A stretch of 16,524 bases of DNA, taken from Alectoria sarmentosa (taxonomy: Eukaryota > Ascomycota > Lecanoromycetes > Lecanorales > Parmeliaceae). The notes under the pieces are model-generated. The model did no database searches and was not told where the DNA came from. It saw nothing but the letters and a program-made list of their open reading frames with translations. This document shows positions 9,283-16,524 of this stretch, piece by piece. The stretch spans positions 1 through 16,524 of the forward strand of contig WOGZ01000536.1 of NCBI GenBank assembly GCA_009733775.1, given 5' to 3'. How positions within the stretch are numbered: the first letter of the stretch is position 1; every line of letters begins with the position of its first letter. A program made the position numbers and the translations under genes.

Positions 9283-9300
9283 GGTTATGAGCTCGGGCTT
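9283..9300 (+). other. Primer-binding-site candidate
   Basis: GGTTATGAGCTCGGGCTT directly follows the 5' LTR end, where the tRNA primer pairs for minus-strand synthesis. It is GC-rich and looks unmutated, in sharp contrast to the next bases. I cannot name the tRNA from memory; an internal fragment of initiator tRNA-Met, as used by other copia elements, is one option. Confidence 0.55.
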
Positions 9301-10709
9301 GCTCGGCGATCGTTATAAATGTAATTTATTTATTTATCATTATGATTATAATTGTTTTTAAATATTTTATGTTCATCGCAATGAAGCAATTAATTATAAA
9401 AGTTTTTATTTAATCAATTTTTTTGAAATGAACAATTTTCATTTATAAAATAATTTTTAAATTTGAATGATCATGATTTGAAATTTGAAGATTAAAAGTT
9501 TTTTAGCCCTCGGCGAATCGAAATTATTCGTTTTTAATCGAAATCGCATGCGATTTGCGATTATACGATCGAATCATAATAAGATTTTTATAACATTATT
9601 AATTTCCTTATATAAAACACATTAAATAAATAAAAATGCGCCCTTGTTTTCATAACATTTTATTAAATTAATGATTTGCATTTTTGATAATGTATCAAAT
9701 TAATAACATAAATTAAATAATTAAATATTAATATCATTATTAATTTAATTATCGTTTAAAACAACTTAAATTTGACTTTATTATCATTTAAACGTTTAAA
9801 AACTTATTTGAAATCAAAAACAATAAACTTTATGTGTCAAAATTAACGTTTTGATTTTAAAAAAATTTTGAAAAAAAAAGTTGAGATTTTATTATCGAAT
9901 TTTTTATTTATTATTAATAACATTTTATTATCATAATTATAAAGTTTAATTAATTTTAATTTTACGATAATAATCGTCGAAATAAATATTTTAAATTTAA
10001 ATTTTTGATTAAATAGCATAAAAAGAATACGAATTTTTTAAGAAAATTAACACGTTTATAATTACATTTAATATAATCTTAATCGAATTTAATCTTTATC
10101 ATCAAACCTAAAATTAAATCTTTCGTATTATTAACATTATTTTATTATAATATTATCATTCAAATTTATTATCAATTCTCGTATAAACATTTTTCATTAT
10201 TATTATAAAGTTTTGAAACATAATAATAATAATTAATTAATATCGATAAAAATTTAAACGATTTTAACGAAAATTGATAAAGCATTTATTTTATTTTTTT
10301 CACATTATCGTTATATGATAACGATTTTGAAATCAACGAGAAATTATTTAACGTTTTAAATAATATTAAAATCTTTGATTTACGCGTTAAAAATAAACGA
10401 TCTCGTTTATCAATTCTTTTTGAAACGTTCAAATTATTTTTTAAATTATCATCAAATTCGTTTATTTCGATATCTTTTTAAAGCGATAATTTTTAAATTA
10501 ATATTTTCGATTCATTTTTAATTATAATAAAAGTCTCGTCTTCGTTATTCTCATTATTATTATCAATTTTTTATATTTCTTTATTTATTTCTTTTGATAT
10601 CAATAATTAAATTCAACGTTTAAAATGTCGTTAAAAATGTTTTTATAAATAATGAAAATAACTTTTTTTTAATTTTCATTATTATTTTGAAATTTATTAT
10701 CGAATATAT
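9301..10709 (+). other. AT-rich leader between LTR and gag; no gene recognised
   Basis: About 1.4 kb with no readable domain in any frame that I could recognise. The right part (about 10300-10709) may hold the N-terminal part of gag, but no motif supports this. A leader this long is unusual for copia, so a degraded insertion here is possible. Confidence 0.45.
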
Positions 10710-11540
10710 TAAATGAAACGAAAATATCAATGATTAATTAATATTAAATTATTTTTTATTTTTTATTAATATTATTAAATTTAAAATTTGCGTGATTATT
10801 CGTTAACGTTTTAATTACGTTAATTATTAATTCATTAAAAAATATAATGAAAATTTTCAAATTATGTTAAACGTCATTAATGTTTATTATAAATTTACGA
10901 GCTTTAAATTTTATATCGAATTTATATATTAATTATACAATATCAATATCAATTTTAAAAAGAGCGTTCGTTAATATAAAAAAAACTTTCACAAAATCAA
11001 CGTCGAAATCGTTAATTTAAACAATTCATTATCATTATCGAAACTTTATCTCATTTAATTTTTTTTTATAAAATTTGACGAAATTTACGATATCTTTATG
11101 ATAATTTATATTTAAATTTATATATTTTATAATTCGAAAATAATCAAATTTGATTTAATTATTTACGACGTTATAAATGAAAAGCGTTATATGTTCATAA
11201 TTAAAAAAAATGATATTATTATACTCACTCATCGTAATAATAAAAATAAATAATTTATTAAAAACGATTTCGACGATTTCGATTTCATTAATCGCGAAAC
11301 TTATATTTTTTGTAAAGTCGTTAATCATAAATTCAAACATTTCTTTATTAAATGTTGAATTAAATTTTTTTATTTAAAATTAAAAAAGTTTATGAGTGAA
11401 CAATAAAAAAAGAAAAAAACGCAAATCGATATTATTTATACGAACATTGATGTTTTAAATGTTAAACGTAAACGCATCGAAAAAGCGTTATTTAATGTTT
11501 TCGCTTTAAAAAAAATGATTATCTCAACGTTAATATAACG
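10710..11540 (+). pseudogene. Copia C gag remnant with degenerate zinc knuckle
   Basis: A single frame from about 10713 to 11536, with stops read through, gives a protein with the look of a copia gag (UBN2-type). It is the nucleocapsid/capsid precursor that would package the RNA. Near 11310-11355 the reading Y-I-F-C-K-V-V-N-H-K-F-K-H-F has the spacing of a CX2CX4HX4C zinc knuckle. The first Cys is Tyr (a G-to-A change) and the last Cys is Phe (not a RIP-type change); the second Cys and the His remain. The minus-strand open frame at 11155-11340 is a shadow of this. Start not determinable. Confidence 0.65.
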
Positions 11541-11717
11541 TATATTTCAAAGAAAAACGATTATCTTTATATTTATATGACATTTTTAAACGAATTAAAC
11601 GATCAAAATCATTCGAATTTCATTTTAAATGATTTTAACATTTTGAGTGTAATTAATTAAATAAATCAAAATGAGAACGAGAATAAAAATCTTATTAATT
11701 TAATAACGAATTCGAAT

Positions 11718-12056
11718 TTGAATAAAAATTTATTATTCGTCAAATTTATGAATCTCGATATTCGAATTGTGAGAAATTCGAATTATATTCGTCATTTTTT
11801 TATCGATTATTCGATATTCATTATTTATATTAAAATTCAATTTCGATTTATTAAAGATATTGAAAACGTTAAAATTCAATCTTTTATTTACGATATTATT
11901 AATTTTGATTATAATGTTAATAATAAACGCGTTATTTTAACGATTTTCAATGTCTTATATATGCTCGATATAAATATTAATTTTTTATCAATTAAAAAAC
12001 TTTTAAATATTAATATTAAAATCGTTTTTTATAAAAAAAAATGTATCTTAATTTAA
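11718..12056 (+). pseudogene. Copia C aspartic protease remnant
   Basis: This 112-codon open stretch is the protease part of the gag-pol polyprotein, which cuts the polyprotein in virus-like particles. The sequence NVLYMLDININFLSIKKLL near its end is the conserved N-V-L-Y-V-P-x-x-x-x-N-L-L-S-x-x-x-L block that follows copia protease. At 11775-11783 the residues N-S-N, followed by YIRHFF, stand where the active-site D-S/T-G is expected; Asp to Asn and Gly to Asn are both G-to-A changes, so the enzyme is dead. The upstream ATG is not a real start, since the domain is normally internal to a polyprotein. It runs without a break of more than a few codons into the gag-pre-integrase region. Confidence 0.85.
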
Positions 12057-13072
12057 AATAATATAACGTTAATCGATACGCGAAGTCGCGATTTTTTTTT
12101 TTGAATTTTTAAAAAGATAATAATGCTTTGATCGTTTATAACATTTTTTTAAATTCGATTTATTAATTATGATATGTTTATATGAATCATTTAAATTAAT
12201 AAAATCTTAATAAACTTTTTAATATCGTTATAAATGTGAATTTTTTTAAAAACATCATCGAAAAACACATTTACGAATGTTATATGATGAATTATTAAAA
12301 AACGATTTTTTATAATTCGTTTATAGCGCTCGATATTTTATCGAGCGAATTTATTTATAACGATCTTATGAGATTTTTGATTTTCATCAATTTCAACGAT
12401 TATAAATACTTTATTACATTTAAAAACGATTTCATTTATTATTTTAAAATTTATTATATTCGTTATAAAAGTGAGATCTTTATTATATTTTTACGTTTTA
12501 AAATTTATTTAAAATCTCGCGATTATCAAATTAATCGTATTCGTTTCGATAATGAAAATAAATACATTAATAAAACCTTTTTTAAATGCTTTATTTAATC
12601 GAATATCAAATAAAAATTCATTATTATAAACAATCTCGAAATGAATAAAGTCATCGAACGATTTAATTAAATTTTGATAAATAAAATTTATTTAATTTTA
12701 TTAAATTTTAATTTTAACAAATCCTTTTAATTTGAAATAATGATCATAATTAATTATTTGACGATGCGTTTTTTTAACATTAAAATCATCGTTACATTTT
12801 TCGAAATCTTTTATTATCGTAAATTTTTTTTTTTTCATTTGCGTATCATTAATTTCATCGTTTACGCTTTAAAACGTATTCAAAAAAAGTTTATAAATAA
12901 AATCGAGAAATATATTCTTTTAAATTATAAAAACGAATTCATTTTTCGTTTTTATAATTTAATTAAAAAGAAGATTATTCGCGTTAACGATATGCATTTC
13001 ATCGAAAAACGTTCACATTTCGTGAATCTTAAAAAGAAAATTAAAATTCATAAATCTTTAAATAAATGTTAA
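12057..13072 (+). pseudogene. Copia C gag-pre-integrase and integrase remnant, D-D-E retained
   Basis: The zinc-binding gag-pre-integrase segment lies at about 12170-12310 (NFFKNIIEKHIYECYM; the counterpart of the H-x-x-x-C-x-x-C region). The integrase core follows: YNDLM with Asp at 12362-12364, GYKYFVTF-type NDYKYFITFKNDF near 12395-12435, RFDNENKY with Asp at 12548-12550, and NKVIERFN with Glu at 12656-12658. The spacing is 62 then 36 codons, in one frame, which is the D-D-35-E of copia integrases, and all three acids survive. At 12750-13050 the post-core region reads FFEIFYYRKFFFFHLRII, for the P-F-E-x-x-x-G-x-K-P-x-x-x-H-L-R-x-x-G block. Stops occur at 12596-12598 and elsewhere. The stretch 13073-13519 continues the frame set but carries no motif I can name. 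Confidence 0.88.
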
Positions 13073-13519
13073 CGTCTTTTTATATCAATATTCGTTATAA
13101 AAAAGACATTAAATAAATAACGTATTATTATACTATCAAATGTTGAATTTATGATTTCAATTAAATCGTCAAATCGATTGTCGTCAACGAATATTCGATT
13201 ATCATTAATCGTTAATCGCTTTTAAAAATCTCATTTTGTTATTATTATAATGCGTATATTTATGATATTTATTAAATTTACGACATTAATCGTTAAACTT
13301 ATCATCATTTTCTCTTCGTCGATGTTTTTGAAATTTATTAAAATGAAAATTATGCGAAAACACTTCGAATATGAAATTATTTAAAAAATATTTAATGATT
13401 ATAAAAATCTCATTATTTTGGATTTTCGTGATTTATTATTTGATTTTTTAATAAAAGTCTTCGTTATCTTTGCTTTTTTTGCGAATCATATTAATAAATT
13501 TAATATCTTCGAATTTATA

Positions 13520-14182
13520 ATTTACGAATAAACGATTTTTAATAATTTGTTTCATATAAATTGAGAAATTGATATACGAAATAAATATAAATCTTTTATA
13601 AATAATAACATTTGATGCCTTATTCAAGCGTTTTTAAAAAATTTATGTTTTTTGAAATCGTTGAATTTATATCGTGAAGCGAGATTTTGAGAAAAAAATC
13701 ATTTATTATAAAACACGTTAAATTATTCGAGGATTCGAATAATAAAAAAATCGCGATTATTATAACACTTTCGCGTCGATAATAAAATTTATGAATTATA
13801 AAACGATTTTTACGTTTATAACGATTATGAATTGAAATGTGAAATAAATAAATATTAAAATCGTTTTTCTTTATAACGATGTTTAAAAAAACATTTATAT
13901 ATAACAATTTAATGATTTTAATAAAGATAATATCAACATTTATAAATTAAATAAAACCCTTTATAATTTAAAGCAATCTTTCAAAATTTGATATTAACAT
14001 TTTTCGATTTATATAAAAAAATTCGATCTTAATCTCATTAAATTAATCGATAATGTGTTTATGAATTTCAAAAAAAAATCATTATAACGCTTTATGTCGA
14101 TAATATTTTGATTATAAATCGTAATAAAGTCGTTATTAAACGAATCAAAGATATTTTAAACGTTAAATTTTATATATTAAAT
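13520..14182 (+). pseudogene. Copia C reverse transcriptase remnant
   Basis: The start of the RT domain is seen near 13520-13610, where E*TIFNN and KYKSFINNNI* resemble the family's Y-x-E-A ... E-x-x-S-L-x-x-N-x-T-W block. From 13709 the reading YKTR*IIRGFE**KNRDYYNTFASIIK matches Y-K-A-R-W-V-x-R-G-F-x-Q and the T-F-A-P-V motif. The stretch NYKTIFTF ... *INIKIVFLYNDV*KNIYI matches Q-M-D-V-K-T-A-F-L-Y-G-x-L-x-E-x-I-Y. The catalytic Y-V-D-D box is Y-V-D-N at 14093-14104. Stops sit where Trp and Gln are expected. The domain runs in frame to 14182, where the 149-bp insert begins. The minus-strand open frame at 13620-13907 is a shadow. Confidence 0.88.
14178..14182. repeat. Target-site duplication TAAAT, left copy
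   Basis: It is identical to 14332-14336 on the other side of the insert. Five base pairs is the usual duplication length for copia and gypsy integrases. Confidence 0.85.
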
Positions 14183-14331
14183 TGTTAAGGAAGCTATGCT
14201 CGAAGAATTCTGATTCTGAGTGTAAGATTGATTGCCGAGAAAGCTATGGAGAATTCTGTTCTTGTAGACATATTTGCTAAGGAATTATCTCCGCCATCTC
14301 CGTTCCTTCCTTGCCAAAGATATCCGTAACA
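14183..14331. mobile_element. 149-bp solo-LTR-like insert, not hypermutated
   Basis: It begins TGTTAAGG and ends CCGTAACA, so it has TG...CA ends and a short terminal inverted repeat (TGTTA/TAACA). It is flanked by perfect TAAAT duplications. Removing it together with one duplication joins AAT to TTG in the frame set by the Y-V-D-D box, and RT then continues into the FYLNM block (family Y-Y-L-G-M). Base composition is about balanced, with many CpA and CpT sites, unlike its surroundings. It carries an internal partial direct repeat: AAGCTATG...GAATTCTG at 14191 and again at 14241. It has no coding capacity. It could be a solo LTR or a small non-autonomous LTR-derived element. Confidence 0.82.
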
Positions 14332-15236
14332 TAAATTTGAAATTATACGTTTTTTATTTGAATATGATTATCAAAAGAGATCGTTATAATAACATTATTC
14401 GTTTAAAATAAAAAACGTACATTATACGCTTTTTCAATCATTTCAAATGTTAAAATTTCAACTTTATTAATATATTATTCGAAATTAATCGTAAATTAAT
14501 ATTCGTCGAAAAGAGTTATATGATTTTTAAAAAGTTTTATAAAAAATATTAATTCGTTATAAACTTTCTCATATACGTTATATTAAAAATTTATTTCGAT
14601 ATCGTTTATATTATCTTTTTAATTAATCAATATTTAATTAATTTTATTTTAACGCATTAAAATGCGATTATTCGAATTTTTCGATATTTTAAAAATACGA
14701 TATATTACGAATTCGTGTATAAAAGCTTTTTAAAAAATTTATTCGATTATATTAATTTTGATTGAATTGGAAATTTAATTCGAAAATTCATTTTCGATTA
14801 TTTATTTAATTTGAATAACGACGTTATTAATTAATCAAATAAACGTTAAATGATTATAATATTATTCATTTATGAAACAAAATATATCGATTAAACGTAA
14901 ATTATTAAAAAAATTATTTGATTGAAAAATCTTTCTAATCAATTTTTGCGATTTAACGATTCGAATTTTAAAATTATCGTGATTTTTAAAGATAATTAAA
15001 ACGTAATCGCTCTCGCAAAAAACGCATAATTTTATATTCGCATTAAACATATTGATATCGTTCATCATTTTATACGCGAGAAAATTAATAATGATATTAT
15101 GAATGTTTAATATGTTCTCATTAATAAACAAATAATTAATAATCTTATTAAGGTTTTATATTTCGACAAGTTTGTTATTTTTCGCAATGCCCTTAAAATA
15201 AAAACAATTTCACATCATTTATTCAAAATTATTTGA
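14332..15236 (+). pseudogene. Copia C end of RT and RNase H remnant
   Basis: After the insert, FYLNMIIKRDRYNNIIRLK (14350-14410) is the copia connection segment (Y-Y-L-G-M-x-I-x-R-D-R). RNase H follows: RIFRYFKNTIYYEFVYKS at about 14670-14725, then D*IGN near 14765 for D-W-A-G-D, YLFNLNNDVIN*SNKR near 14795-14845 for the G-x-x-x-x-x-x-W-x-S-K-R-Q block, and an E-T-K-Y-I-D counterpart of the E-A-E-Y motif near 14872. At about 15030-15085 the reading matches the T-K-H-I-D-I-x-x-H-F-I-R-E block. The stop TGA at 15234-15236 is shared with copia A (1107-1109). The minus-strand open frame at 14862-15131 is a shadow. No start of its own: it is the C-terminal part of the polyprotein. Confidence 0.88.
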
Positions 15237-15750
15237 ATCATTATTTTAAAAAAAACGTTTAAGTTGTTATCATTATTCAACGCTCATAACTTCAGAGAAA
15301 CGATTTCATTGATTTTCACATTTCGAATAATTGATCAAAATCGAAATTACTCGCAGAATCTCAATATTAATTTTGACGTGTCAAAATTTCGTTATATCAT
15401 CATCATATCAAAAATTGATTTATCGTTATTATAATTATAATTATAAACTTTATAAACCTTTTTTCGAAAGATTTATTTTTATGTTCGATTCAAATTTAAA
15501 ATTAACGTCATGATTCAAAAGATCGTTATCGTCATTTTTTCATTAAATATCTTAAATATTCTCATCGAGGTCATCATATTTATGTCTCTTAAAATCATTA
15601 TATTTATGCTCTTAAAATTATTATGCTTATACTTTTAAGATTATCGTATTTATGCCCTTAAACGTTATTGTCGTTATTAACATCATAAACATCGTCGTTA
15701 TACATTTTTCGCATGCACGTTATTACCTTATAGTCGCTTATATACGATTA
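15237..15750 (+). other. Truncated 3' noncoding region of copia C
   Basis: Aligns with 1110-about 1575 of copia A up to the CGCATGCACGTTATTA stretch at 15709. After a short gap, CCTTATAGTCG at 15727 still resembles copia B's minus strand near 5705. Beyond about 15750 the similarity stops. The open frame at 15331-15513 lies within this noncoding module and is not taken as a gene. Confidence 0.7.
15571..15662 (+). repeat. 23-bp tandem repeat, 4 units
   Basis: Units at 15571-15593, 15594-15616, 15617-15639 and 15640-15662, consensus like ATTATCATATTTATGCTCTTAAA. Copia A has three units at the same place (1454-1523). Confidence 0.78.
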
Positions 15751-16187
15751 AATGATTTATCAACTATATGTTAAAATATATTCAAATTAATTTTCGTCTG
15801 AACATTATGTTCAAATTGTAAATTAGTTATCTTTTTGATTGAAGTTTGTTAAATGTAACAAAGGTTTATTATTAACAAATTGTTATTGTTAACAAATAAT
15901 TCGATTTTTTGTCGACAAATGTTCAAAAAAATTGTTAATAAATTGTTGAAGAATTGTTGAAGAACTGTTAAAGAATTGTTGAAAAATTGTTAAAAAATTA
16001 TTGAAGAATTGTTATAAGATTGTTGAGAAAAAAATTTGTTATCATTTTTTCAAATTGATTTTAACAATATTTTATATTTCTTTTAAGATTATTTCAATTA
16101 TTTTTTAACATCATATTTCGATAAAAATCTTGCGCATTTTTTGTTGAAATATCACATTATTATTTACATTTTATTTACATTTTGTTT
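15751..16187. other. AT-rich spacer, not hypermutated, no gene
   Basis: No open frame of interest or known element. The stretch is AT-rich but keeps many CpA sites and few CpG, the opposite of the retrotransposon blocks, so it seems not to have been RIPped. It holds an 11-bp tandem repeat (15929-16027), several short inverted pieces around GTTAACAAAT at 15880-15900, and a duplicated TATTTACATTT at 16161-16182. Confidence 0.6.
15929..16027 (+). repeat. 11-bp tandem repeat, 9 units
   Basis: Nine consecutive 11-base units from 15929 to 16027 vary around GAATTGTTGAA, without length change between units. The variants are mainly A/G and a few C/T differences. Confidence 0.85.
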
Positions 16188-16524
16188 ATGATCATCGCAA
16201 TTATGTAATTATGATACGGGCATCGCAGTCATATAATCATGATATGGGCATCGCAGTCACGTACCCATGGTACGGGCATCGCAGTCACGTACCCATGATA
16301 CGGGCATCGCAGCCATGTAGCCAGGTAATCATGGTATGGGCATCGCAGCTATGTATTCAGGTAGCCATGGTACGGGCATCGCAGTCACGTACCCATGGTA
16401 CGGGCATCGTAGTCACGTACCCATGGTACGGGCATCGCAGTCACGTATCCATGGTACGGGCATCGTAGTTCGTAGTCACGTACCCATGGTACGGGCATCG
16501 CAGTCATGTATTCAGGTAGCCATG
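16188..16524. repeat. GC-rich minisatellite, 28-bp unit with 35/36-bp variants
   Basis: Units begin ATGGTACGGGCATCGCAG at 16211, 16239, 16267, 16295, 16331, 16367, 16395, 16423, 16451, 16486 and 16522 (variants included). Most intervals are 28 bases; three are 36 (an extra CAGGTAxx block after ATGTA) and one is 35 (duplicated TTCGTAG-like piece). A degenerate unit starts at 16188. The array runs off the window. It contains repeated CCATGG and CATCGCAG. The open frame at 16211-16468 arises because the array lacks stops; 28 is not a multiple of 3, so the reading frame changes each unit, and it is not a gene. Confidence 0.9.

Larger units (their letters stand above)
9161..15750 (+). mobile_element. 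Copia 'C': nearly complete plus-strand Ty1/copia element, 3' truncated
   Basis: In order: 5' LTR (9161-9282), primer-binding-site candidate, AT-rich leader, gag, protease, integrase, RT, RNase H (stop 15234-15236) and part of the 3' noncoding region. The order protease-integrase-RT-RNase H is diagnostic of Ty1/copia. C is inserted in the gag-pre-integrase part of copia B; the left flank is TTAAT. Its 3' end is missing: homology to A and B fades near 15725-15750, several hundred bases before where the polypurine tract and LTR should be. The coding part is riddled with RIP-type stops, and a 149-bp insert interrupts it at 14183. Confidence 0.87.

Noticed and set aside
16211..16468. 85-codon open frame as a repetitive protein gene
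   Set aside because: It lies in a 28/36-bp minisatellite whose period is not a multiple of three; similar readings occur in all frames.
16188..16524. CRISPR array
   Set aside because: Units are directly joined tandem repeats without unique spacers, and the context is eukaryotic.
1..16524. Organellar, apicomplexan or bacterial-symbiont AT-rich DNA
   Set aside because: No organelle genes, tRNAs or rRNAs are visible, and pol remnants with RIP-type transitions and chromodomain gypsy and copia elements point to fungal nuclear DNA.
1..16524. A new defence, biosynthetic or other multi-gene system
   Set aside because: Every readable coding stretch is a retrotransposon domain, and all are broken; nothing else encodes a recognisable protein.

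Overview
This window contains no intact gene that I can defend. It looks like a block of AT-rich heterochromatin from a filamentous ascomycete fungus, most likely Pezizomycotina (genus not identifiable). Almost all of it is a nest of dead LTR retrotransposons whose coding remnants appear only when stop codons are read through. The damage is the C-to-T / G-to-A pattern of repeat-induced point mutation (RIP): Gln and Trp codons became stops, catalytic Asp became Asn, Glu became Lys, Gly became Asn or Asp, His became Tyr. C and G survive mainly as CpG.

Layout. 1-734: 3' end of a plus-strand LTR element (probably Ty3/gypsy) with a lightly mutated LTR at 591-734. 735-2204: copia 'A' (+), cut 5' by that insertion; end of RNase H, long 3' noncoding region, polypurine tract and 3' LTR (2081-2204). 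2205-about 5110: minus-strand Ty3/gypsy pol remnant with integrase, GDKVYLKLHKGY-type tail and chromodomain. About 5117-9160: minus-strand copia 'B', running from gag-pre-integrase (9155) through integrase, RT and RNase H (stop at 6370-6372) to a 3' noncoding region and LTR. 9161-about 15750: plus-strand copia 'C', same family as A, with 5' LTR, primer-binding-site candidate, gag, protease, integrase, RT, RNase H and a truncated 3' noncoding region. A 149-bp LTR-like insert (14183-14331) with a perfect 5-bp target duplication sits in C. 15751-16187: AT-rich DNA without the RIP look, holding an 11-bp tandem repeat. 16188-16524: GC-rich 28/36-bp minisatellite running off the window.

Inferred history: the gypsy (-) element is oldest in the stack; B lies against its pol; C landed in B; the plus-strand LTR element landed in A; most of this was hypermutated; the 149-bp insert arrived later or escaped. 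No working pathway, operon or novel system is visible. The points worth a second look are the contrast between spared LTRs and ruined interiors, a 3' noncoding module shared by two different copia families, C's integrase keeping its D-D-E residues, and the minisatellite whose AT-ward units look mutated.
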